26,898 nucleotides of DNA, taken from NCBI GenBank assembly GCA_035439485.1, contig DAORKI010000044.1:1-26898 (forward strand). Reading direction: 5' to 3'. Under the pieces are notes generated by a model. It did not search any database. It was not told where the DNA came from and saw nothing but the letters and a program-made list of their open reading frames with translations. Origin of the DNA: CAIKXD01 sp035439485 (GTDB taxonomy: Bacteria > Bacteroidota > Bacteroidia > UBA4408). Shown piece after piece: positions 18,001 through 24,658 of this stretch. Within the stretch, counting starts at the first letter, position 1; every line of letters starts with the position of its first letter. The translations under genes and the position numbers were made by a program.

Positions 18001-21000
18001 GGCACTAATTGCGCCCCCTGAAAATAAAGCCAAGCCAAAATTACCGGATGAAGTAGTTCCCCCACCTGTGGCATTAATTACAATATCAGAACCATAAGAG
18101 GTAATCAAAGAACCTGCATCACTAACAGATAGACCAGAATTTCCAGCTCCTGAAGAAGCACCACCAGTAGCAGTTATTCCAAAATTACTTCCAGCTGTTC
18201 CCCCCCTTATAATACCACCAGCTTGTAAGAAAATTCCATGATTATCGGTGCTGGAATTCCCACCTTTTCCTTTCACTGTTAATACTCCTGCTCCTGTAAC
18301 TTCTATTAAAGCATTATTAATATTTATTCCTATAAAATTCCCACTTGAAGGGGAGAATAATGTTTGTTGATTTGCTTCCAAACTGAGGTTGCCATTCACT
18401 GTTCTAATAATAGCTCCAGAAAAAATATTAATATTTTTACTTGCTTTAAAATATATATTACCGCTTCCCGAAGTTATAATATCGGCTCCTAAAATAATAT
18501 TAATAATATCAGTACCTGGTGAGCTTAAATCGTTTTGCAAATCAACATCGAATGTTTTTCCTGATGTAAAAGTTATGTTGCCTGAGACATTTACGACATC
18601 ATCTCCAGCATCACCATTAATCGTAAAATCTGGCAATGCAGAAGTAAAGGCATTTATATTAATGACATCATTCCCACCAGCAGCATTAAAAACAATAGTG
18701 TTTAAACCTGCAATAGGAATAGATGGATTGGTGCCAAAATTAACTACTGCACTTCCATTGATGCTATAGGTTCTGTTTGATGGTGCAGTAAATATTAAAT
18801 TACTGCCACTTTGTGAAAAAGATACAGTTTCACCGGCAGGTATAGCATTGGTAATCACCAAATTGCCACTATTGTTGGAAATCAAATAATCAGGAGCACC
18901 TACAGTAAGCGTTACATCATTACCTGTACCACCAGTATAGGATATAGTAGCAAACAATCCTGAATTCAAAAAGTTATTTATAACAGCCCCTTGTGGTAAA
19001 CTATTAAATGTTCCAACAATAGCATCTGTACCATCATTTTCAACTATAGTAAATACATTCCCTATGGTAGGGGTTATTAAAGCATTAAAGCTTAGACCAC
19101 AATTGTTTAAATTAATGCTGCCATTTATATCTAACTTTTGATAGTTCGGGTGTGAAATATCAGCAATATTGACATTTAAGGTTGATGTTGCACCAAATAT
19201 TAAATTGCCAGTACCTAAGCTAATATCAGTGCCAATTTCCGGTTTAATTGAAGCAGCTGTTAATGTTACTGTTGTTGCACTGCTTCTTGAAAGTGTATTG
19301 ATAATTCTAATTTGTCCAGAATTGCTATCACCAATATTTAGTTTAGTGGTGAAAATTCTATCAAGTTCTGCTCCAGCTAGTCCCATGATAGTTCCATTGT
19401 CAGCATCGCCTATTTTAAAAGTGGAGCCATTTGATGCATTTAAAATGCTTACACTTCCTGTTGTGCCACTGGTAATACTTGCACTTGTTCCAACATTAAA
19501 AGTATGAGTTTTAATGCTTATTGAACCGCTTGAATTGTTACATAGAAGGGTAGCTGAACTTCCCATTAAAAAAGATCCATAAGTACCATTATCATTGTTT
19601 TGATATGCTTCAATGGTGATATTGTTACCAGCCGTAATTGCACAAGAAGTTCCTGAAATAATGACACCAGAATTTACTGCAGATGCAGCGCTTCCGGTCC
19701 CATTTAATATAATAGAACCGTTAGTTCCTGCTGTTATGTTAACATTTGATTGAATATCAACACCATGATTATTGGTAGTGAATGCACCACCAAGGCCGGC
19801 TGTACCAACGATAGAAATATTGGCATTATTTGTGGTTATATTTGAAGTAACTCCATTTCCTGCGATATATACACCTGAGTTAGATGTACCTTGAGCACTT
19901 CCAGCATTCCCTGAAATTACTATGTTACCTGTCAGGCTGGTTACCGAAGATCCATTTGAAATAGCTACACCTCTATTGGTGTTTTGCGCACCAGGATTAT
20001 TTATACTATTTCCACTAATACCAATAGGTCCATTATCACTGGTAACTAAGGCTGCTGTGAGTAAAACCCCAATGTTTCCATTTCCTGCACTCGAATTAGC
20101 ATATCCATTTACAATTAATTGCCCGAACGAAACGGTTTGTATTCTTCCACTATTTAAATTTAAAGCCACATTATTGGATGATCCACTTAAGCCGCCATTG
20201 TATGCTGTAACAGTTAATTGGCCGCCACTTGACTCAATTGAACCTGTGCCTCCTGTTACATATATACCATGATTTGAATTACCACTTGCATATCCTCCAT
20301 AACCATTCACACTATTTGTTGCAAGATTTCCACCCTTTAAGGTGCTACCATTTAAATAAACCCCATAATTATTTGAATTTAAATCACCACCTCTACCCAA
20401 TACATTTAATGCGCCAGAACCAGAAATTTCAGCTGATGCACCAAGAGTCCCCATATTAATACCTACAAAGTTACCTGTACTTGTGTTATTTTGATTAGCA
20501 TATAATTTTAGGCTTCCATTTACCGTATAAATATGCGAAAACCCACCAAAGGTGATATTTTTTTTGACATCAATATCCACGGCACCTGTTCCAGCTAATG
20601 TAAGACTCACAGATGCTGCTAATGTAACAGTATTAATACCAGTATTTAAAGTTAGATTGTTGTTAGCAGAGAAAGTAATATTGTTGTTAAAGGTTATGTT
20701 TCCACTGCCACTACTTGAAATAGTTAAATTTGGCAACTGATTACTAAATGAATTTACACCAATATTATCAGTACCCCCACCTAAATTTACTACAATGTTA
20801 GTTACTCCTGAAAGACTAACTTGTGGTAAAGTTGTAAAAGAGGTAATTGCACCACCATTAATTGAATAGGTACTTACAGTTGGGGCATTAAAAACCAAAT
20901 TACTTCCACTTTGATATATACTGAGCGATTGGGATAAGCTGCTAACATCGGTAATTGTTATGGTGTTGCTATTGGTATTGATAGTATAGTTCTGTGACAA

Positions 21001-21081
21001 TGATTCAAAGTGAACCAACATTGAAACTGCTATAAATAAGAAAACCGAGAAATTTTGGTGAGAAAGTTTTAAATTTTTCAT
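12034..21081 (-). CDS. Giant two-module beta-solenoid surface protein with LamG, PKD/Ig-like domains and T9SS tail
   Basis: From the ATG at 21081 the protein is 3015 residues; a TTG seven codons upstream is less likely. A signal peptide ends near residue 29. Module 1 (30-727) and module 2 (730-1836) share a header (YSING, SGNFIGIN), a solenoid array (237-498 and 947-1603) and a tail (NDGTDA, INNFL, GGTGNDVT). The arrays use about 33-residue units opening with N[HY]G[IV] and alternating between an A type (GGIITAGGSGSVTV.G) and a B type (ITSSGGNVNVTG). After 1837 come Ig/PKD-like domains, a LamG domain (about 2033-2228) lying between the two halves of a PKD domain (about 2006-2026 and 2239-2285), an Ig-like domain to about 2380, a C-terminal region common in T9SS cargo, and a type A sorting domain (last about 80 residues, ending YIFKIKGN). 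No barrel or autotransporter end is present. A surface adhesin or matrix protein is inferred; no ligand is known. Confidence 0.88.
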   Translation of the reverse strand: MKNLKLSHQNFSVFLFIAVSMLVHFESLSQNYTINTNSNTITITDVSSLSQSLSIYQSGSNLVFNAPTVSTYSINGGAITSFTTLPQVSLSGVTNIVVNLGGGTDNIGVNSFSNQLPNLTISSSGSGNITFNNNITFSANNNLTLNTGINTVTLAASVSLTLAGTGAVDIDVKKNITFGGFSHIYTVNGSLKLYANQNNTSTGNFVGINMGTLGASAEISGSGALNVLGRGGDLNSNNYGVYLNGSTLKGGNLATNSVNGYGGYASGNSNHGIYVTGGTGSIESSGGQLTVTAYNGGLSGSSNNVALNLNSGRIQTVSFGQLIVNGYANSSAGNGNIGVLLTAALVTSDNGPIGISGNSINNPGAQNTNRGVAISNGSSVTSLTGNIVISGNAGSAQGTSNSGVYIAGNGVTSNITTNNANISIVGTAGLGGAFTTNNHGVDIQSNVNITAGTNGSIILNGTGSAASAVNSGVIISGTSCAITAGNNITIEAYQNNDNGTYGSFLMGSSATLLCNNSSGSISIKTHTFNVGTSASITSGTTGSVSILNASNGSTFKIGDADNGTIMGLAGAELDRIFTTKLNIGDSNSGQIRIINTLSRSSATTVTLTAASIKPEIGTDISLGTGNLIFGATSTLNVNIADISHPNYQKLDINGSINLNNCGLSFNALITPTIGNVFTIVENDGTDAIVGTFNSLPQGAVINNFLNSGLFATISYTGGTGNDVTLTVGAPDYLISNNSGNLVITNAIPAGETVSFSQSGSNLIFTAPSNRTYSINGSAVVNFGTNPSIPIAGLNTIVFNAAGGNDVININAFTSALPDFTINGDAGDDVVNVSGNITFTSGKTFDVDLQNDLSSPGTDIINIILGADIITSGSGNIYFKASKNINIFSGAIIRTVNGNLSLEANQQTLFSPSSGNFIGININNALIEVTGAGVLTVKGKGGNSSTDNHGIFLQAGGIIRGGTAGSNFGITATGGASSGAGNSGLSVSDAGSLITSYGSDIVINATGGGTTSSGNFGLALFSGGAISAGNNGNISITSNTTATNGSNIGVYVLGANTEIVSNGGNLTITSSVGGLAVSGNTGNHGIAIDNGGRIYSNGSGTLNLTGNSGFASSANNYGIYAYGNNTLIGSSNGNVNITGVSRSSNTFTASYGIGITLLSGATIAASGIGNLVVNGTGATSSSGVSNHGIWIYGTGSKITSFNGTLNVTGNAKGSGSTSTNNYGLFVEAGALIKSLGTGIVHVNGTTGLSTGTDNYAVYLKNGTISSSGANVNVTGTCSSTNTSGYNHGVKIESLGTITAEGSGTVTVQGFGGKGGNNNHGIYIIGNGAVITSSGGNVNVTGNSTATNSTGNNVGVKVETGGMITAGGSGSVSVQGTGGVGGTNNYGVNVTGTSSMVSSSGGSVNVTGTGGSGTSASLDHNGIHIASGGIITAGANGNVTVVGNSGPSSSVRYGVIVKDAGSKITSNGGNVTVTGNMPASFSGGNASALFITNGGNISAGGNGVVTVNGNNYDNGSGSGMTGVRIQNATVTSAGGNIIVNGNCVGAMGSGVMLINGGQITSGSAANIYITGISPGFTANGFGVYLYDFGVNNTKITSAGDIVIDAQTTLSFPSFQMTASPGIINTSSTGTLTIKSNSSDIYSNISMAAGGTVNLIQNTNNNPINLGATDALNLLGLQEFESDLVNTSNLNYGNANTGAMSISAAITRNAATNITLTSSALTPDFNGTDINTAGGAVILPSTTNLVIDIDGTTANTQYKQFAIDGLVNINNASLLYTGSSYVPSGGEIFTIITNDGTDAVVGNFNGLPEGTTINNFLGSTKSARISYVGGTGNDVTITVCTVPTLSIASYTNAVCLGTQVTLTASGALSYSWTGGISNGVAFTPALGNNLYTVTGSNGQGCVSNAVAFIQVIGLPTATIIGSTSVCQNGNSPVIKMIGAGGSAPYNFTYTINNGTPINVTSSNGDTAYVSMPTNVHGIYTYTLQQVGSAWPCTQTQSGSVEVRIHPAPSYNISANPTTACIGENISFSSIPTCNTNAIAFTGTGQASRNLPVTTVQNNVTIEAWVNWNGIASGNSMIVLNGNSGGNGYAIYHNNGSLRGLLGGVAFLTSNLTLTANTWQHVALIRNAGTWSLYLNGVAGTLTNSSATPNIPNTGTFVGSNNAFGERFRGSIDEVRIWNRALSLIELNSFRYSCTIVAQNGLVAYWNFNEGSGTTANDLSGNNLSLTIANGTYSNPANQGFTGNWNFGDASTSIGFNATHPYLLGNSYIATFTTNDLNGCVSQTSVPVTINNPVAPSVSIAITSGSQNSCSGTSITLTATSVNGGSSPSYSWTKNGFSVGINSPTFTDNNFSNNDAIACILTSNQTCLTTTTANSNTINLSIIPSGTWLGVNSSWNDAINWCGGIPTPTSDIIINGAVTFKPSLSQTAYCHNITFSNNAYINLFSQELVIAGEVSGAGKFYSTESSILSFVGNGDAGTIYFNQSSSSGHSLWDLNINKNGGSITLGDSLWIYHILTLDDGTLNTNNHLRLKTINIPNVFTNTARIAPVGASAVINGNIIAEQFAPGGLTGWALLGSPVTNATISDWTSPWPASGFPTSGFTGSTGYAGGFISIYGYNETVAGPYDTGYEPASNITNVLTNGKGFYTYLGTGSVNTNDIYFSVYGAPQYGQVNLNVSYTNTNGGNTADGWNLIANPYACDIDWLSNDWIKNNVDDAIYIYNADYGNMASYVAGIGTNGGTPNIAAHQGFFVKANSSSPQLIASENTKVLNSNTLLKNSSNPNDDALIRVKLSQQGILLTDETVVRFNSNAQQNFDGTLEAYKVYPQQTNANYIMTTEVYGDLAISAFDTLHWNTMIPMKLKVNGNGIYSLHFTELESVFQAYPDLFINNYLVIENLQNNSITPLSNSMNYSFDINNNDSILNFVIRFNNQTMGTGNLHYLFNSVKCTYQTDGYVLDVHFMTPSNIEIQVLNTLGQIVLPIQTDQTKEGKYKINTHDLAEGIYFIKAITAQKEYIFKIKGN
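16273..18243 (-). repeat. Solenoid array 2 of the giant protein: 20 units, ten A-B pairs
   Basis: This codes residues 947-1603: about twenty units averaging 33 residues, the true period being a pair of about 66 residues. A units read like GTITAEGSGTVTVQG, GMITAGGSGSVSVQG and GIITAGANGNVTVVG. B units read like AVITSSGGNVNVTG, SMVSSSGGSVNVTG and SKITSNGGNVTVTG. The order A-B-A-B holds through the whole array. Rich Gly, Ser, Thr and Asn content with regular TV.V.G strands fits a parallel beta-helix. The pairs are most alike in the middle to C-terminal part. Confidence 0.88.
19590..20373 (-). repeat. Solenoid array 1 of the giant protein: 8 units, four A-B pairs
   Basis: This codes residues 237-498: eight units of about 33 residues (about 98 bp). 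Units open with NYGV, NHGI, NNVA, NIGV, NRGV, NSGV, NHGV and NSGV, and beta strands such as GQLTVTA or GNIVISG close each one. Units are much diverged at DNA level, so this is an old array and not a recent expansion. The A/B alternation is visible but weaker than in array 2. Confidence 0.85.
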
Positions 21082-21178
21082 TTTTTTTGAAAAAGATGAC
21101 AAACTTAAAAAATTTCAACAAACGAATGTTAACAATCTAGTAATTTATTTGTTGCCTAAATACTTGATATTGAAAAGT

Positions 21179-22783
21179 TTAAAATTTTCTCATGAAAAAA
21201 TTTTCAATATAGGTCAAACTTTGGGCGTTAAAACACATCTCCTTGGTAAGCAATCCTTTTTGTGCAACATACATCCCATATTTTACATCATCCAATCCTG
21301 AAATACTATGAGCATCTGGGTTGATTGAAATTTGTACGCCTTTATCTAAACATGTTTGAATAAAACGCCAATCAATGTCTAGCCTATATGGGTTGGCGTT
21401 CAGCTCAATAATTACGTTATTAGCAGAGCAAGCATCAATTATTTTTTGTGTATGCAATGGATAGCCTTCGCGCGACAATAATAATCTTCCAGTCATGTGT
21501 CCAAGCATAGTTGTGAAAGGATTTTCAACTGCTTTAATTAAACGAGTGGTCGCTCTTTCAATATCCATTTTTAAAACGCTATGTACCGATGCTATTACAA
21601 AATCAAATTGTTTTAAAATATCTTCTTCGTAATCTAAATTCCCATCATTTAAAATATCACTTTCAATACCTTTAAAAATTTTAAAAGGTGCCATAACTTG
21701 ATTTAACGCTTCAATTTCTTGATGTTGTTCTAAAACTCTTTCGGCACTTAATCCATTAGCATAAAAAGCCGAGCGACTGTGATCAGTGATACCAATATAC
21801 TGCATTCCTTTTGCTTGTACTGCTTTAGCCATATCTTTCATTGTACTAGCACCATCACTGTATTTAGTATGAACATGAAAAATACCTTTGATATCATTTA
21901 ACTGAACAATATTATGTAAGTTATTTTGTTCTGCTAAATTTAATGCTTGGCTGCTTTCACGCAGAGAGGGTATGATATAAGGTAGATTGTTTTCTGAAAA
22001 AATTGCTTCTTCGTGTTGGTAAAATTTACCTAAATCATATTTACTTGTAAAAGCACTTAAAAATTCTTCAGAGGCACTTTTTTTAAATAATTCATTGGCA
22101 AAATTATCAACACTAGTTACCTGATATTCAATAGCTATAGAAGCGTTAATTCTTATTTCAGATAAATCTAAATCTGTTTTTGTTGTCAGAATATTAAGAA
22201 ACTCAATAATTTCATTTTTTCTTCTAAAGGCATCAACATAACTGAACAATTCATTGGGAAATGCCAATTGAAGTTGATTTAAAATTTGTTCAGCTTCAAG
22301 TTCTATTTCGGCAAACAAGAATTTGCCTTCATTAGCCATGCTAAATTCAATTGATTTTTTTATGGATGACTGTGTTTTTTCTCCAAATCCTTTGAGTTCA
22401 ACTAAACGATTTTCGTTACAGGCATAAAGTAATTCGCCAGGGCTTTCAATAGCTAAATTTTTCCAAAGCATAGCTACTTTTTTAGGACCTATACCTTTGA
22501 TCCCCATCATTTGAATTACACCACTTGGGATTTTAGTATAAAGCTCTTGCAATTCGCTGGTTGATCCAGTTTTATTGAGTTCAAAAATTTTTGCCGCTAT
22601 ACTCTTTCCAATGCCTTCTACTTTTTCGAGTTCACTTTGAGTTAAGCCTTCTAAATCAATTTCAAGCTTATCAACTTTAAAGGAAGCATTAAGTAAAGAT
22701 TTAATTTTGAAAGGATTATCATCCAACAACTCTAATAAATTAGCCGTCAACTTTAGGTTATCGGCAATATCGCTGTTGGTCAT
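21179..22783 (-). CDS. PolX-like HhH/PHP protein with a degenerate polymerase site
   Basis: This 534-residue protein has the architecture of bacterial family X DNA polymerase (PolX). It has N-terminal helix-hairpin-helix segments (VEGIGKSIAAKI 55-66, IKGIGPKKVAML 95-106, LKGFGEKTQSSI 130-141), a nucleotidyltransferase-like middle, and a C-terminal PHP phosphoesterase domain. PHP metal ligands are complete: H303/H305, D334/H335, E374, H401, H429, D490/H492, so 3'-5' exonuclease or related phosphatase activity is plausible. The polymerase motif is broken: the usual GS-x-RR-x5-DxD becomes DAFRR then FLN (184-197), losing GS and both catalytic aspartates (now F195, N197), and the later TGSK-like loop is replaced. 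The ATG at 22783 was preferred to a GTG at 22810. It follows pntB by 50 bp and may be read through from it. Its substrate is unknown. Confidence 0.9.
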   Translation of the reverse strand: MTNSDIADNLKLTANLLELLDDNPFKIKSLLNASFKVDKLEIDLEGLTQSELEKVEGIGKSIAAKIFELNKTGSTSELQELYTKIPSGVIQMMGIKGIGPKKVAMLWKNLAIESPGELLYACNENRLVELKGFGEKTQSSIKKSIEFSMANEGKFLFAEIELEAEQILNQLQLAFPNELFSYVDAFRRKNEIIEFLNILTTKTDLDLSEIRINASIAIEYQVTSVDNFANELFKKSASEEFLSAFTSKYDLGKFYQHEEAIFSENNLPYIIPSLRESSQALNLAEQNNLHNIVQLNDIKGIFHVHTKYSDGASTMKDMAKAVQAKGMQYIGITDHSRSAFYANGLSAERVLEQHQEIEALNQVMAPFKIFKGIESDILNDGNLDYEEDILKQFDFVIASVHSVLKMDIERATTRLIKAVENPFTTMLGHMTGRLLLSREGYPLHTQKIIDACSANNVIIELNANPYRLDIDWRFIQTCLDKGVQISINPDAHSISGLDDVKYGMYVAQKGLLTKEMCFNAQSLTYIENFFMRKF

Positions 22784-22833
22784 TTTTAATTCCTTTAAAA
22801 TTTGGCACACTAGCTAACTGTGCAGTTTGAAGA

Positions 22834-24273
22834 TTATAATGTTTTAATTTCTGCAACCAGCTCAGTAAGAGCTTTTTTAGCATCGCCAAAGAACATGCTA
22901 CATTTAGGATCATAAAACAATAAATTATCGATACCTGCGTAACCTGCGCTCATACTGCGTTTGTTTACGATAATATTTTTAGCTCTATCCACTTCTAATA
23001 TTGGCATTCCATAAATTGGTGATGTTGGGTCTGATTTTGCAGCAGGATTAACCACATCATTTGCACCAACCACAAGTACTACATCAGTTTGTTCAAATTC
23101 CGGATTAATGTCATCCATTTCTACCAACTTATCGTAAGATACATTACTTTCTGCTAACAACACATTCATGTGTCCTGGCATACGGCCTGCCACTGGGTGA
23201 ATAGCATATTTTACTTCAACACCTCTTTCTTCTAATAGCAACTCTAATTCATGAATAACATGTTGTGCTTGGGCAACAGCTAACCCATAACCAGGAACAA
23301 TAACTACTTTTTTGCTATAGTTCATTAAGATAGCTAAATCACTCACGCCTACATCTTTAATAGAGCCTTTTGTTTCGGCACCTGTATCAGTAGCTGCACT
23401 GCCGCCACCAAAAGCACCAAAAATTACATTGCTTAATGGACGATTCATGGCTTTGCACATAATTAAAGTAAGTAAAGTACCTGCAGAGCCTACTAAAATA
23501 CCACCAGTTAACATTACTTTATTATCGTAAAGAAAACCACCAAAGGCAGCGGCTAAACCTGTAAAAGAGTTTAATAATGAAATAACTACAGGCATGTCGG
23601 CTCCGCCAATTGGAATGGTAAATAATATTCCATAAACTACTGCTGCAACAAACAATAAATATAAAAGCATTAAATTTCCACCGGTGATAACCATGTAAGC
23701 GCCAAAAGCTAATACTCCTACCATTACAATCGTATTAATAATGTTATACATTGGTAACCGAATTGGTTTGGCCATTGTTCCATTTAACTTTAAATAAGCA
23801 ATAATACTTCCCGAAAATGAAACTGTACCAATAATTAAACCAGCCATAATTGCGGTTAAAACACCATATAATTTATCCATAGAATCGGTGAGGACTACAC
23901 CTGCATTAACTATTGGATTATGCATCATATGTTGCATGTGGTTATATTCAATTATTGAGATTAAAGCAGCACAAGCACCTCCCATTCCATTAAACATAGA
24001 AACCAACTCTGGCATTTTTGTCATTTGTACTTTTTTGGCTGTCATCCAACCAATACCAGTTCCAAGGCCTATAGCACCAAATATTAAACCGTAAATTACA
24101 CCACTAACATCATTATCATGTAAAAAAATAGTTCCTAAAATGGCAATCGTCATACCCACTGCACCAACTAGATTTCCTTTCCTGGCAGTTTTTGCATTCC
24201 CCATCATTTTTAATCCTACAATAAAGGTAATGGAACCTATTAAGTAGCATATTTCAAGTAAATTGTGTTTCAT
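22834..24273 (-). CDS. pntB: NAD(P) transhydrogenase subunit beta
   Basis: The 479-residue subunit carries most of the proton channel and the NADP(H)-binding domain III of the inner-membrane transhydrogenase, which couples proton entry to hydride transfer from NADH to NADP+. About nine membrane segments fill residues 1-275. Domain III begins near 310 with the fingerprint GYGLAVAQAQ (328-337), then HPVAGRMPGHMNVLLAE (359-375) and GANDVVNPAA (403-412), all intact. Length is standard. It is third in a pntAa-pntAb-pntB operon, 56 bp after pntAb, and that gap holds a small hairpin. This split alpha subunit is common outside the enterobacteria. Confidence 0.97.
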   Translation of the reverse strand: MKHNLLEICYLIGSITFIVGLKMMGNAKTARKGNLVGAVGMTIAILGTIFLHDNDVSGVIYGLIFGAIGLGTGIGWMTAKKVQMTKMPELVSMFNGMGGACAALISIIEYNHMQHMMHNPIVNAGVVLTDSMDKLYGVLTAIMAGLIIGTVSFSGSIIAYLKLNGTMAKPIRLPMYNIINTIVMVGVLAFGAYMVITGGNLMLLYLLFVAAVVYGILFTIPIGGADMPVVISLLNSFTGLAAAFGGFLYDNKVMLTGGILVGSAGTLLTLIMCKAMNRPLSNVIFGAFGGGSAATDTGAETKGSIKDVGVSDLAILMNYSKKVVIVPGYGLAVAQAQHVIHELELLLEERGVEVKYAIHPVAGRMPGHMNVLLAESNVSYDKLVEMDDINPEFEQTDVVLVVGANDVVNPAAKSDPTSPIYGMPILEVDRAKNIIVNKRSMSAGYAGIDNLLFYDPKCSMFFGDAKKALTELVAEIKTL

Positions 24274-24291
24274 AATTCTTTTGTAATGTAA

Positions 24292-24307
24292 TAAGCCTTC
24301 GGGCTTA
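24292..24307 (-). promoter_or_regulatory. Intercistronic hairpin between pntAb and pntB
   Basis: TAAGCC and GGCTTA form a perfect 6-bp stem around a 4-base loop (TTCG on the plus strand, CGAA in the mRNA). No T tract follows in the transcribed direction, so it is not a standard terminator. It may be an RNA-processing or stability element. Confidence 0.4.
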
Positions 24308-24329
24308 AAATTGTTTAAGCTATTTTTTT

Positions 24330-24635
24330 CTACTTCTTTTTGAACATTTCTAGCATTCTATCTGTAACTACAAATCCTCCAACTACATTAAGGGTACCTA
24401 ACAATACAGCAAGGAAACCAAGTATTAAGGCTAAAATATTTTCTGTGTCAACATTCAGCATTACATAAATTGCGCCTACAATAACAACTCCGTGAATAGC
24501 ATTTGCACCACTCATTAATGGAGTGTGTAATACAGTTGGTACACTTCCAATAACCTCAACACCAACAAAAATGGAGAGGGCAACGAAATAAATCATTTCG
24601 CGATGTACACTTACTAAATTGAGAATTTCTTCCAT
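24330..24635 (-). CDS. pntAb: NAD(P) transhydrogenase subunit alpha, membrane part
   Basis: This 101-residue protein corresponds to the C-terminal membrane domain of E. coli PntA. Three hydrophobic segments are visible (about 15-32, 46-60 and 66-88), the first including FVGVEVIGSVPTVLHTPLMSGANAIHG, which is the conserved proton-channel segment. It is a separate gene, 23 bp after pntAa, giving the three-subunit type of enzyme. It forms part of the proton channel with PntB. Confidence 0.95.
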   Translation of the reverse strand: MEEILNLVSVHREMIYFVALSIFVGVEVIGSVPTVLHTPLMSGANAIHGVVIVGAIYVMLNVDTENILALILGFLAVLLGTLNVVGGFVVTDRMLEMFKKK

Positions 24636-24658
24636 GATGTTATATATTTATTAATTAT

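Noticed and set aside
12671..20740. Many plus-strand open frames of 60-130 residues inside the giant gene
   Set aside because: They are antisense by-products of the repetitive Gly/Ser/Thr/Asn-rich coding sequence; their hydrophobic or Pro-rich translations simply mirror those codons.
12034..21081. Type V autotransporter or two-partner hemagglutinin
   Set aside because: The solenoid repeats look similar, but there is no translocator barrel or TPS domain, and the C-terminus is a T9SS sorting domain.
21082..21102. TTG start seven codons before the giant protein's ATG
   Set aside because: The ATG at 21081 gives a normal Lys-rich signal-peptide N-terminus; the TTG adds nothing needed.
24292..24307. 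Terminator between pntAb and pntB
   Set aside because: No T tract follows the stem, and all three pnt genes are needed together.
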